DNA of 64,000 nt, taken from the NCBI GenBank assembly GCA_035652095.1, contig DASREM010000028.1, positions 496,001 to 560,000 on the forward strand, in the 5' to 3' direction. Origin of the DNA: DASREM01 sp035652095 (lineage in GTDB: Bacteria; Acidobacteriota; Terriglobia; Terriglobales; Acidobacteriaceae). The position numbers were made by a program, and so were the translations under genes. The notes beneath the pieces were generated by a model that saw only the letters and a program-made list of their open reading frames with translations, made no database searches and was not told the DNA's origin. Shown one piece after another: positions 35,541 to 44,181 of this stretch; the first letter of the stretch is position 1; the number at the start of each line of letters is the position of its first letter.

Positions 35541-36671
35541 ATGGCGAACGTGCACCCATTCCAGACTGACGATCCGCATCTAGAACCGATAGCAAAGAAA
35601 GTCCTTTCCGGCGAGCGCCTTGCTCAGGAAGATGCTCTGGCTCTTTATCGCACTGGAGACATTCTGGCTGTCGGCTGGCTTGCGAATCACGTTCGCGAGC
35701 GCCTGCACGGGGACAAGACTTACTTCAACGTCAATCGCCATATCAATCCCACCAATGTCTGCGTTGCCGCCTGCCGCCTGTGCGCCTTTGGCCGCAAGAA
35801 GGACACTCCCGGGGCATACACCATGGCGCTGGAAGAGGCATTCCAGACCGCCGCGTCGGGTTACACCGAGGCCGTCACAGAGTTCCACATCGTAGGCGGT
35901 CTGCATCCCGACTTGCCGTTCCAGTATTTCCTCGATTTAACCGCTGGCCTTAAGCAGCGCTTCCCGCAGGTGCACTTGAAAGCCTTTACCATGGTGGAAG
36001 TCGCGTACCTCGCCAAGCGCGCAAAACTTTCCATCCGGGAGACTTTGGAGCAAATGAAGGCTGCCGGAGTGGACTCTTTGCCCGGCGGTGGCGCGGAGAT
36101 CTTCGCCGACCGGGTTCGTCACATCATTTGCGACCACAAGATTGATGGCGATCAGTGGCTGGATACGGCCAGAACGGCACATCAGATCGGCCTGAAGTCC
36201 AATGCGACCATGCTCTATGGCCATGTTGAAAACGACGAGGACCGCGTGGATCACCTGTTGAAACTTCGTGCCCTGCAGGATGAGACCGGCGGATTCCAGA
36301 CTTTTATCCCGCTCGCCTTTCATCCCGACAATACGCCCCTCCAGCATCTTCCCAAGACCACCGGGATGCTTGACATTAAACAGATAGCCGTCAGCCGCCT
36401 GGTGCTCGACAATTTTCCGCACATCAAGGCGTATTGGCAGATGATGACGGCGAAGATTGCACAGATTGCTCTTCGCTTCGGCGCCGATGATATCGATGGC
36501 ACCGTTGTCGAAGAGAAGATTTATCACGATGCGGGCGCTACCACTCCGCAAGGCATGCGCCGCCAGGAACTGGTCCGCCTGATCCGCGAAGCCGGCCGCG
36601 AACCCATCGAGCGTGACACCCTCTACCGCCCAGTCACCCGCACCGAAACTTCAGTAACCGTAGCTGTCTAG
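35541..36671 (+). CDS. mqnE: Aminodeoxyfutalosine synthase (radical SAM)
   Basis: 376 residues, the normal MqnE length. The radical-SAM cluster motif CVAACRLCAF (C-x3-C-x2-C, about 71-80) follows FNVNRHINPTN. Further family signs are EFHIVGGLHPDLPFQYF, DSLPGGGAEIFADRVR, GLKSNATMLYGHVE and FIPLAFHPDNTPL. The C-terminal part is FGADDIDGTVVEEKIYHDAGA. It makes aminodeoxyfutalosine from a chorismate-derived enol and SAM. The menaquinone methyltransferase ubiE/menG lies at 55647 in the window. Confidence 0.95.
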   Translation: MANVHPFQTDDPHLEPIAKKVLSGERLAQEDALALYRTGDILAVGWLANHVRERLHGDKTYFNVNRHINPTNVCVAACRLCAFGRKKDTPGAYTMALEEAFQTAASGYTEAVTEFHIVGGLHPDLPFQYFLDLTAGLKQRFPQVHLKAFTMVEVAYLAKRAKLSIRETLEQMKAAGVDSLPGGGAEIFADRVRHIICDHKIDGDQWLDTARTAHQIGLKSNATMLYGHVENDEDRVDHLLKLRALQDETGGFQTFIPLAFHPDNTPLQHLPKTTGMLDIKQIAVSRLVLDNFPHIKAYWQMMTAKIAQIALRFGADDIDGTVVEEKIYHDAGATTPQGMRRQELVRLIREAGREPIERDTLYRPVTRTETSVTVAV

Positions 36672-36844
36672 ACAAGAAAAGTCCGCGTGGGAACATACGC
36701 CTCGTCCGTCGCTTTCGACCGCGCCGGGAAATCGAGATTCAGCCCAATCGGGAATTTCAACGCCGTTCCCGCTCCGCCGCAAGTGCATCCATCACACCCC
36801 TTCCAGAGCTCCTCTAATTTCCATTTACTTGTTCCCAGCGGGTG

Positions 36845-36891
36845 TAGAATCAGGTTGTAGCGGAAGAAAGCTTCACGGGATCTGCTCCCGT
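36845..36891 (+). promoter_or_regulatory. Candidate promoter -10 and leader hairpin of the HPF-sigma gene
   Basis: TAGAAT (36845-36850) is a 5/6 match to the -10. No convincing -35 lies 16-18 bp upstream, so this could need an activator or another sigma factor. The short leader holds a perfect 6-bp hairpin, ACGGGA (36875-36880) and TCCCGT (36886-36891), with a 5-nt loop. It ends about 13 nt before the ATG and next to the GAGG Shine-Dalgarno, so it may affect translation. Confidence 0.35.
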
Positions 36892-36904
36892 CTTCGAGGC
36901 CTGA

Positions 36905-37951
36905 ATGAACGTCCATGTCAGCTACAAAGTTCATAAAACTCCCGACATAGAAAAAGAAATAACTCATCAGACAGAAAAGCTTCGCAAGCGCCTGCAGGTG
37001 TTTCGCCCCGAACTGGTCCATTTACGTGGCAGCGTGGAACAAAACTCTCCCCGCGAGGGCTTTGTCGTCTCCTTGAACCTGCGTCTGCCTTCCGGACAGA
37101 TGGCGGTCCAGCAGAGTGCGTCAACCGCCTCGGCCGCAATCAAAGGCGCCTTCGAGGACCTGCTCCAGCAACTCAACAAGCACAAAGCTTTGTTGCGCAG
37201 CTCCCATCGCTGGCCACGCTGGCGGCGCGGCACTGAAACCCGCCCCGAAGTCCAGGTTCCATTCGAGCAGACGATTGCTGCCGTCCAACCCCAGACCATT
37301 TCCCAGGAGGACATCCGCTCCTACGTAAACGCCAACCTCTCGCGCCTGGAACTCTTCGTGGACCGCGAGATCCTCTATCGCGAATCCATCGACCAGATTG
37401 CGCCCGATTCGATCAGCAAGGAAGAAGTCATTGGCGAGGCCATCGCACGCGCCCTCGGCGACGGCGGGGAGAAGCCGGAGCGCCTGGCCCTGGAACCGTG
37501 GCTTTATCGTTTAGCCATCCGCGCGTTGAACGACCTCTCCTCGAGCAGCGCCGAGGAGCTTACTTCGGTCCATCTGGAGGATTCCGCGCGCACCCAGAAT
37601 GTCCGCGCCAGCGATGAGCCGCAACTCCAGTATCACCAGCCCGATGAGATGCTCACCGAAGAGAACATCATCCCCGACCGTGGCGCCGCTACTCCGGAAG
37701 ATATCGCCAATTCCGACGAGATGATCAGCCTGGTGCAATTCGCACTGGAAGGGTTGGACAGCACCGATCGCGAAGCTTTCATCCTGCATGGGATTGAAGG
37801 TTTTTCGGTGCCGGAGATCTGTGCCATCACCGATCGAAAGATGGACGATGTACGAAGCTCGATTGCCAAGGCCCGCGAGCACCTCCGCCGCTCGCCCCCC
37901 ATTGCAGATCGTTTCAAAGAAAAAGTGCTCCACACATCCGAAACCGATTAA
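36905..37951 (+). CDS. HPF/RaiA-like ribosome hibernation domain fused to a sigma-70-like region
   Basis: 348 residues. Residues 1-98 resemble the HPF/RaiA (S30AE) fold: an alternating start (NVHVSYKVHKTPDIEKEITHQ), FVVSLNLRLPSGQMAVQQ and a final helix AAIKGAFEDLLQQLNKHK. These proteins bind the 30S mRNA/tRNA channel and silence ribosomes. A basic linker (about 99-112) precedes a sigma region-2-like part (about 160-210, EEVIGEAIARAL...WLYRLAIRALNDL). A convincing region-4-like helix-turn-helix follows (about 275-328, LDSTDREAFILHGIEGFSVPEICAITD). The baeRF gene follows after 31 bp. The role is inferred. Confidence 0.7.
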   Translation: MNVHVSYKVHKTPDIEKEITHQTEKLRKRLQVFRPELVHLRGSVEQNSPREGFVVSLNLRLPSGQMAVQQSASTASAAIKGAFEDLLQQLNKHKALLRSSHRWPRWRRGTETRPEVQVPFEQTIAAVQPQTISQEDIRSYVNANLSRLELFVDREILYRESIDQIAPDSISKEEVIGEAIARALGDGGEKPERLALEPWLYRLAIRALNDLSSSSAEELTSVHLEDSARTQNVRASDEPQLQYHQPDEMLTEENIIPDRGAATPEDIANSDEMISLVQFALEGLDSTDREAFILHGIEGFSVPEICAITDRKMDDVRSSIAKAREHLRRSPPIADRFKEKVLHTSETD

Positions 37952-37982
37952 CTCGAATCTCACCCAGTCAGGAGAACTCGTG

Positions 37983-39149
37983 ATGATCACACGCGATGAC
38001 ATCCGTGAGTTGGCGTCATTCCAACCTCAGGGTCAGGAGAGTTGCACTTTAAGTTTCTATTACCAGCCTACTACCCCGCAGAACCGCGCCCATCGGGCCG
38101 AAGCCATCCTGGTCAAGGACCTGGTGCGAAATGCGCAGCGCGAGGCGGAAAAGCACGGCAAGAACGGATGCGCCCGCGCCGATCTGGAGAGAATCCTGGA
38201 AATGATCACCGGCCTCTCCGCGGGACACGCCAAGGCGGTCTTCGCCTGCAGTTCGCATAATTTCTGGCGGGAGTTTGAATTGCCTCCCCTGCTCTCGTCC
38301 ACGCAGCTTTTTGTGAACCAGCGCTTCCACCTGAAACCCTTAGCTGCTTTGCTGGGAGCGCAGCCGCGGATTTGCGTTGCCGTCATCAACCGCCAGCGCG
38401 CCCGCCTGTTTGACTTCCGCCTCGAAGAACTACGCGACAAGCACGACATCGTGCATTCGGCCCCTCGCCGCTCCAAGAGCGACGGCTTTGGCGGATACGA
38501 TGCCGGCCACGCTGAACGCCGCGTAGCCGACGACGCGATGCGCCATTTCAAGGATGTTGCCGAACGCCTGAAGTCTGAAGCAGAGGCCAATGCCTGGGAC
38601 AGAATCATCATCGGCTGTCAGGAAAATCATTGGTCAGAGCTGGAACCGCACCTTCATCCTTACGTTAAACAGCGCTTATTGGGCCGCTTCTCCGCCGACG
38701 CGACTACCGCCACCAACGAGCAGATTCGCGAGGAGGCTTCGCGCATCTTCAAGGATTCCATTGAGTCACGACGCCACCTGCTTGTCGGTAATGTCATCAG
38801 CGAGGCCAAGAGCAATAGCCGCGGCGTTACCGGACTGCGCAGGGTCCTGCGCTCGCTGGAATTGGGCGAAGTACAAACGCTGCTGATTGGGGACAACTTC
38901 AAGGCGCGGGCCGTGGAGTGCGCCAGTTGCGGACACCTCGACTCTCATCTCGTCAGTCATTGTCCGGCCTGTGGACACGCAACCCGTGAACTCGAGGATG
39001 TCTGCGATCCCATTATCCGCAACGCCATACTTCGTGACATCGAACTGCTCTACGTAAAAGACGAGCCTGCGTTTGACCAGGTGGGGAACATAGCCGCCTT
39101 GCTCCGTTTCCGCGCCGACCAGCGCAAAGGCACGGTAGCAGTAGCATAG
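37983..39149 (+). CDS. eRF1-like protein of the baeRF group with a zinc ribbon
   Basis: 388 residues from ATG 37983, preceded by AGGAGA at 7 nt. The central segment DGFGGYDAGHAERR (about 167-180) followed by a helix matches the position of the eRF1 GGQ loop and its basic helix, but has Tyr where eRF1 has Gln. The C-terminal third has CASC (313-316) and CPAC (327-330), like the zinc ribbon in archaeal aRF1 domain 3. Bacterial baeRF families are proposed ribosome-rescue or stress factors. It is probably co-transcribed with the HPF-sigma gene. Confidence 0.75.
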   Translation: MITRDDIRELASFQPQGQESCTLSFYYQPTTPQNRAHRAEAILVKDLVRNAQREAEKHGKNGCARADLERILEMITGLSAGHAKAVFACSSHNFWREFELPPLLSSTQLFVNQRFHLKPLAALLGAQPRICVAVINRQRARLFDFRLEELRDKHDIVHSAPRRSKSDGFGGYDAGHAERRVADDAMRHFKDVAERLKSEAEANAWDRIIIGCQENHWSELEPHLHPYVKQRLLGRFSADATTATNEQIREEASRIFKDSIESRRHLLVGNVISEAKSNSRGVTGLRRVLRSLELGEVQTLLIGDNFKARAVECASCGHLDSHLVSHCPACGHATRELEDVCDPIIRNAILRDIELLYVKDEPAFDQVGNIAALLRFRADQRKGTVAVA

Positions 39150-39304
39150 ATTCTGCCAGAATCGTAACGCTGGCATCCTGCCGGCCATTTCGATGTGGAG
39201 GCGGGCGTCCCCCGTCCGTCTCACACTGGAACTCCGTAGGCCAACTACAACTCTTCCGCGTGCTATTCTTTCGCTCGCTCCTATCACTTGCCCGGAGGCA
39301 ATGC

Positions 39305-40540
39305 ATGACCTGGTCGCGCCGCGACTTTCTTACCACCGCTATCGTCTGCTCAGTTTCTCTCGGACTTGAAGCGCAAGAACAAGAAAAGGATTCCAAGAAA
39401 GCTACAACCACCACCATCGGAGGCAAGCGCCCCATCATCGTGTGCGCCGGCAACGGCTACAACTATCTCGATGAAGCTTTCTCCATGCTGCGCGGAGGCG
39501 CTGACACCCTCGACGCTGCTTTGCGGGTCGTGAAAGGCCCCGAGGACGATCCCAAAGACGACAGTGTTGGGCTCGGTGGTCTACCCAACGAAGAAGGAGT
39601 GGTGGAACTGGACGCCTGTTGCATGCATGGCCCCACTCGCCGCGCCGGTTCAGTCGGCGGAGTGCGCAATATCAAGAACGTCTCCCTGGTCTCGAAAGCG
39701 GTCATGCAACACACCGGACACGTCATGCTGGTGGGCGAAGGCGCCGAGCGATTTGCCGTCGCCATGGGATTTCCCCGCGAAAATTTGCTCACCGAGAACT
39801 CCCGCAAAATCTGGATGCTCTGGAAACAGTTCCACTCCACCAATGACTGGTGGGGCCCGGGACTTGCCGATCCACATTGGATTGCGCCCGACACTAAGCC
39901 CCGATCTGATCTCTGGCAGGAACGGTATAGCAAACTCGCCGAATTAGCCGCCGATATCGGTATCGCACCAGAACTCCGGCACGCCGCGATCCGTCGCGTC
40001 CTTTTCCCGCCCACCGGCACCATTCACTGCTCTGCCCTCAACGATAAAGGGGAGATCTCGGGCTGCACCACTACCAGCGGCCTGGCATACAAACTTCCGG
40101 GACGAGTTGGAGACTCGCCCATTATCGGCGCCGGCTGCTACACCGATCAGGACGTGGGTTCGGCCGGCGCAACCGGCAGCGGAGAAGAAAACATCAAGGT
40201 GGCGGGCGCACATACCATCATCGAGAACATGCGCCATGGCATGTCGCCCCAGGAAGCGGGAATGGACGCGCTTAAGCGAATTGTCCGCAACTACAACAAC
40301 GACATGAGCAGGCTTCGTTTCGTTGACATGACCTATTACGTCCTGCGCAAAGATGGCGCCTATGCCTGCGTTTCGCTTTGGCAGGGTTACTCGGACGGAA
40401 AACCGCATACCATGGGCGTCCACGACGGAACGCTGCGCAGGGAAAATAGCGTCAGCATGTTGAAAGGGTATTCGGAAGACTTTCCGCCGCTGCAAGCAAT
40501 TCCCCCGGACCTATCCAGGGACTCGGAGTACCTCAAATGA
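39305..40540 (+). CDS. Glycosylasparaginase-like Ntn hydrolase with Tat signal
   Basis: 411 residues from ATG 39305, with GGAGG 7 nt upstream. The N-terminus SRRDFLTTAIVCSVSLG is a twin-arginine signal. The catalytic site is TGTIHC, with Thr239 at the Gly-Thr autocleavage bond. It is followed by GCTTTSGLAYKLPGRVGDSPIIGAG, the substrate loop of the glycosylasparaginase family (N4-(beta-N-acetylglucosaminyl)-L-asparaginase). The enzyme would mature into two chains and split the GlcNAc-Asn bond outside the cytoplasm. An isoaspartyl-peptidase role is possible but less like this GRVGDSP pattern. Confidence 0.88.
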   Translation: MTWSRRDFLTTAIVCSVSLGLEAQEQEKDSKKATTTTIGGKRPIIVCAGNGYNYLDEAFSMLRGGADTLDAALRVVKGPEDDPKDDSVGLGGLPNEEGVVELDACCMHGPTRRAGSVGGVRNIKNVSLVSKAVMQHTGHVMLVGEGAERFAVAMGFPRENLLTENSRKIWMLWKQFHSTNDWWGPGLADPHWIAPDTKPRSDLWQERYSKLAELAADIGIAPELRHAAIRRVLFPPTGTIHCSALNDKGEISGCTTTSGLAYKLPGRVGDSPIIGAGCYTDQDVGSAGATGSGEENIKVAGAHTIIENMRHGMSPQEAGMDALKRIVRNYNNDMSRLRFVDMTYYVLRKDGAYACVSLWQGYSDGKPHTMGVHDGTLRRENSVSMLKGYSEDFPPLQAIPPDLSRDSEYLK

Positions 40541-40597
40541 GGACCGAGGGCGTTGCGCGACGCTTGTCTGCTCAAAACCAGGGGACACCTTCAGTGT

Positions 40598-40628
40598 GCC
40601 GGGCAGCCTGTGGGGGAGGGTGCCCGGC
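40598..40628. terminator. Stem-loop between convergent genes
   Basis: GCCGGGCA (40598-40605) pairs perfectly with TGCCCGGC (40621-40628), loop 15 nt, between the glycosylasparaginase and the convergent lipoprotein gene. On the plus strand it is followed by gcccgttt, a short T-run; on the minus strand there is none. It may serve as a weak shared terminator. Confidence 0.45.
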
Positions 40629-40635
40629 GCCCGTT

Positions 40636-42156
40636 TCACTGGACTTCACTCATTGAACTTGCGACGAGCCCAAAGTGGAGCGGGGTTCCCGAAGCGACGT
40701 CGTTGCTGTCGCCGCAGAAGAGGAATCCACGTATCGTCAACGAGGTCCCGTCCTGCAAGTCGGACGTGAGTGAAGACATGTCTGTCGTGGACCGTTGATA
40801 CACATGCACCGTACGCGTCCCTGGGTTCAGGATAGCGAGATGCGAATTCGCGCTGAGAATCAGGTCGAACTCCGGCATCCAGGTGCTGCCGATGGTGTAG
40901 TTGCTTACGGTTCCGCTTAAACTCTGGTGCAGCAGTTCAACTTCGTGCGGTTGAACCTGCATGACGTTCGCAATCTTGACCAGCCCGGTGCTGCTGTCCA
41001 TCTCGACCCGCTGGCCGGGGAAGATGTGCTTCGCATCGAACGTGAGAGGAAGGCCTGTCAAGTCCTCCTCGCCCGAATTCACCGAGTACTTTACCCCGGT
41101 GCCCAGGATCGCGCCCACCTGTGTGCCAATCAATGAGTGGCTCGCCCCGGACCCGACTGCATCTTGTGGAATAACCTTCAGCGACCCGCTGGCGCTCACC
41201 AGGAAGCCTTCCACTTCGGCGCCGGTTTTCGAGCTCAGACCCTCGATTTCATTCCCGTAAATCGAGCCATCGGGCTGGGTCCATCCCTCCACCTCGATGA
41301 GCATTCCGTCCAAAGTAGCCGGTGATACATTCTCGAATACGCTGTTGCCGTCAAAGTGTACTTGCAATGAGAGTTCAGTGGTGCCAACCGTGATCGTGAA
41401 CTCGTCATCCCCGACCTCGCTCGCGATGCCTACCAGGCGGTCGACCGCGCCGGTCTGGGTATTCAGTTGGCCGGAGGAATGTGCATAACTGGCTCCACGA
41501 TGCATCGAACTGGGCGCGCCGCCAGGGCCGGCAATGTTGTTCTGCGCCACGGTGACCACCGGTCCCTTGAGTGAGATCTGGTTGGTGACCGGGGATAGCT
41601 GGACCGTTTTCGCCAGGTTTACATCAATGTCAAGGATGGTCGGAATATCGCCGATCACGACCGGGCGGTCCAGTTTCACCAGACTTGTCAACGACGTCGT
41701 CACCACCTGCCTCCGCGGTCGCCCGAATAGATCGATATATGCAACCGTGGCTCCCGTAATCTTCATTTCAAACTGGTCATAGGTGCCCTGGGTGGTATCG
41801 AGCAACCCGATCGGTTCGAAAGTTTGTGCCAGGCGAGTGAATTCGATCGTGCTCTCGTTCGGCAGTAGCCTCACAGAGACGGCGGGGTCGGTCGAGCTTT
41901 TCAGCTTGATCCATTCGACATCGAGGTCACAAGAAAGGATTTGCTCGGAGGGGTCGTCGCCAACCCGAACTTGTAAAGGGGTGCTGGGGGCAGAAAAGAA
42001 CGGGGTGATGGGACCGGTGTCCCCAATGCCTGCTGCGGGCCCACTGTTCTGGTTTGCACCGCTGCTGCCGCAGCCTGTGCACACTAGCAGCAGAGCAAGT
42101 ATTACCAAGAACCAGAAACTCGGCACGCATTTGTGTGAACAACGATGTAGGCCCAT
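40636..42156 (-). CDS. DUF4382-like lipoprotein
   Basis: 506 residues. N-terminal hydrophobic stretch FWFLVILALLLVCTGC ends at a lipobox Cys (LVCTGC). The N-terminal part resembles DUF4382 (about 50-200): PLQVRVGDDPSEQILSCDLDVEWIKL, GTYDQFEMKITGATVAYID and VIGDIPTILDIDVNLAKTV. The later part (about 230-500) has repeated beta-sandwich-like segments similar to DUF5666 (ATLDGMLIEVEGWTQPDGSIYGNEIE). Such lipoproteins are frequent in acidobacteria; function is unknown. A CRP-type palindrome lies 97 bp upstream and GGGAGG is 10 nt before the ATG. Confidence 0.8.
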   Translation of the reverse strand: MGLHRCSHKCVPSFWFLVILALLLVCTGCGSSGANQNSGPAAGIGDTGPITPFFSAPSTPLQVRVGDDPSEQILSCDLDVEWIKLKSSTDPAVSVRLLPNESTIEFTRLAQTFEPIGLLDTTQGTYDQFEMKITGATVAYIDLFGRPRRQVVTTSLTSLVKLDRPVVIGDIPTILDIDVNLAKTVQLSPVTNQISLKGPVVTVAQNNIAGPGGAPSSMHRGASYAHSSGQLNTQTGAVDRLVGIASEVGDDEFTITVGTTELSLQVHFDGNSVFENVSPATLDGMLIEVEGWTQPDGSIYGNEIEGLSSKTGAEVEGFLVSASGSLKVIPQDAVGSGASHSLIGTQVGAILGTGVKYSVNSGEEDLTGLPLTFDAKHIFPGQRVEMDSSTGLVKIANVMQVQPHEVELLHQSLSGTVSNYTIGSTWMPEFDLILSANSHLAILNPGTRTVHVYQRSTTDMSSLTSDLQDGTSLTIRGFLFCGDSNDVASGTPLHFGLVASSMSEVQ

Positions 42157-42252
42157 GTTATCTAACCTCCCGAAGCTTATATACCGTCAGCAGCAAGAAA
42201 CCGCTGCACTGTGGTACGCGAGTAGTGTCTCGCCCAAGCCAGTAAACATCGG

Positions 42253-42266
42253 GTGATCTAGATCAC
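42253..42266. promoter_or_regulatory. CRP/FNR-family consensus site upstream of the DUF4382-like gene
   Basis: GTGATCTAGATCAC is a perfect 14-bp palindrome matching the CRP core GTGA-N6-TCAC. The right half continues CACATT, as in an ideal E. coli CRP site. It lies 97 bp before the lipoprotein ATG, and about 87 bp from a predicted transcription start if the AT-rich TATATA at 42179-42184 is the -10. No CRP gene is in the window. Confidence 0.6.
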
Positions 42267-42437
42267 ATTGAGGACACGCAAGTAAGTAAGACCCTGCGAG
42301 GTATCGGCAGTAACGTGGCCATTATTCGTTGCCGGAACTGTCCCGTTTTGATGGGTTCAACAGCTTCGACGTTACCTTCGACAGGACACTTCCGGGGAAC
42401 AAGAGAGCAGACTGCGCTCTTGCCGGGAGCTTTGGAG

Positions 42438-42839
42438 CTACGATCCATAGAGCTCTTCGAGCATCGCGTATGCCCGGCGCAGGTGCGGAATCACGATGCT
42501 CCCACCCACCACCAGAGCCACATTGAGTGCCTCTTCCTGCTCCTCGCGGTTGGCGCCCAATCTGTAGGACTGGATCATGTGGTAATGGATGCAATCGTCA
42601 CAGCGCAGCCCTGCCGACACCACCAGTCCCATCAACTCCTTGTATTTTGCCGGAATCGCCCCTTCCAGATAGGTGTTGTGGTCGATATTGTAGAAGCGCT
42701 TGACCAGGTAATTGTCAGCCTGGTCCACGATGGTGTTCAGCTTCGATCGCATCTCGATAAACCGTCTTGCCAGTTCGCTCTTATCCGCGACCTGCGCCTC
42801 GGTGAAGAGATAAGCGGGCTCTTTACGTTCAGTGTTCAT
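42438..42839 (-). CDS. AhpD/carboxymuconolactone decarboxylase-like protein
   Basis: 133 residues. The family motif is E...KYKELMGLVVSAGLRCDDCIHYHMIQSYRLGA: the redox pair CDDC (about 79-82) followed by a histidine three residues later matches the AhpD-type thiol-disulfide/peroxide active site. The N-terminal third (TEAQVADKSELARRFIEMRSKL) is a helical extension. It may reduce peroxides or another thioredoxin-type substrate. It ends 281 bp upstream of the lipoprotein start; that gap holds the CRP site. Confidence 0.88.
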   Translation of the reverse strand: MNTERKEPAYLFTEAQVADKSELARRFIEMRSKLNTIVDQADNYLVKRFYNIDHNTYLEGAIPAKYKELMGLVVSAGLRCDDCIHYHMIQSYRLGANREEQEEALNVALVVGGSIVIPHLRRAYAMLEELYGS

Positions 42840-42940
42840 GGAGAAAGACTAGCATCGTTCATAGGCAGCCGCCCACAAACGGGGCTGCGTTCGGAACCTG
42901 CACCCTGGACAAAGTGAATGAAGGGAGAACGAATCAAATA

Positions 42941-42970
42941 GCGAAGGCCTCCCGTGTAGGAGGCCTTCGC
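42941..42970. terminator. Strong bidirectional terminator hairpin
   Basis: GCGAAGGCCTCC (42941-42952) and GGAGGCCTTCGC (42959-42970) form a perfect 12-bp stem with a 6-nt loop. On the minus strand it lies directly after glpX and is followed by tatttg. On the plus strand ttctt follows. It separates glpX from the AhpD-like gene downstream. Confidence 0.7.
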
Positions 42971-42987
42971 TTCTTGACAGACAATTT

Positions 42988-44022
42988 CTACGCGAACCGC
43001 ACCTTCACATCCGGACCCTTCTCCAGATGAATGCTCTCGACAAATCGCACCTTCCCGGTACGTAGCGTCATGATCACCGATGAAGTCCGCGTTCCTTCAC
43101 CGAAGAAACGCACGCCCTTCATCAACGCACCGTCGGTCACTCCCGTAGCTGCAAAGATGAGCTGCTTGCCGGGCGCCAGGTCCTCCGCTTCATAAATCTT
43201 GTTCTTGTCTTTGATTCCCATGCGTGCAATGCGCTCTTCCAGTTCTGGCTTGTTAATTACCAGTCTGCCCAGCATGTAACCATTCAGGCAACGGATGGCA
43301 GCCGCTGTGATCACGCCTTCAGGCGCTCCCCCCGAACCCATGACAGCATGCACCCCGGTGCCGATCACCGCCGCCGCAATTCCTGCCGACAGGTCTCCAT
43401 CTCCGATCAAACGGATGCGAGCCCCCGCGGCGCGAATATCGGCGATAAGTTTCTCGTGTCGCGGGCGGTCCAGCACGATCACCACCAGGTCTTCCACATC
43501 ACGGTCGAGCCGCTTGGCAATGTTCCTGAGGTTATCGGCAACCGGCGCATCCATCTCAACCGCGCCCTTGCAGGAAGGCCCAACTACGATCTTCTCCATG
43601 TAGCAATCGGGGGCATTCAGCAACCCGCCGCGCTCCGAAGCAGCCAGCACGGTGATCGATCCCGGAGCGCCCGTGGCGCACAGGTTCGTGCCTTCCAGCG
43701 GGTCCACCGCGATATCCACTTCAGGAACCTCTTTCCCGTCTGGAAACTCTGCGCCCACTTTTTCCCCGATGTACAGCATCGGCGCTTCATCGCGTTCGCC
43801 CTCGCCAATCACGATGGTTCCGCGCATCGGGACCGTATCCATGGTGTGCCGCATAGCTTCGGTGGCCACGTGGTCCGAGAGCTTGCGTTCGCCTTGGCCC
43901 ATGGTTCGTGCCGACGCGATGGCGGCGTTTTCCACTACCCGCATGAACTCCAGCGCCAGGTCGCTTTCGATGTTCTCCCCAAAACTCCTGGCCCGGCATT
44001 CGGGTTTGGTTTCGATAGCCAT
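42988..44022 (-). CDS. glpX: Class II fructose-1,6-bisphosphatase
   Basis: 344 residues, normal GlpX length. Key segments are MGQGERKLSDHVATEAMR, IVIGEGERDEAPMLYIGEK with the metal/phosphate ligands, DIAVDPLEGTNLCATGAPGS and LIGDGDLSAGIAAAV. The C-terminal AATGVTDGALMKGVRFFGEGTRTSSV binds the substrate. It makes fructose-6-phosphate for gluconeogenesis. It starts at ATG 44022 with AGGAGG upstream (tcataGGAGGcacttATG) and ends at a strong hairpin. Confidence 0.96.
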   Translation of the reverse strand: MAIETKPECRARSFGENIESDLALEFMRVVENAAIASARTMGQGERKLSDHVATEAMRHTMDTVPMRGTIVIGEGERDEAPMLYIGEKVGAEFPDGKEVPEVDIAVDPLEGTNLCATGAPGSITVLAASERGGLLNAPDCYMEKIVVGPSCKGAVEMDAPVADNLRNIAKRLDRDVEDLVVIVLDRPRHEKLIADIRAAGARIRLIGDGDLSAGIAAAVIGTGVHAVMGSGGAPEGVITAAAIRCLNGYMLGRLVINKPELEERIARMGIKDKNKIYEAEDLAPGKQLIFAATGVTDGALMKGVRFFGEGTRTSSVIMTLRTGKVRFVESIHLEKGPDVKVRFA

Positions 44023-44181
44023 AAGTGCCTCCTATGAAGTCGGCTTGGAATATAACGCGAAGCATCGCATGAAGGGAAGGGCAACCCCGTAATGGTGGTC
44101 GTACCGCAGATTTCTAGGCGTTCTTTTGCCGATTTTTCCTGGCGCCTCTGCGCTCTGGTTTTTCGATAGCAGGTATGCGGC

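Noticed and set aside
42315..42917. Plus-strand frame of 200 codons across the AhpD-like gene
   Set aside because: Opposite a well-supported AhpD-like gene; no recognisable motif.
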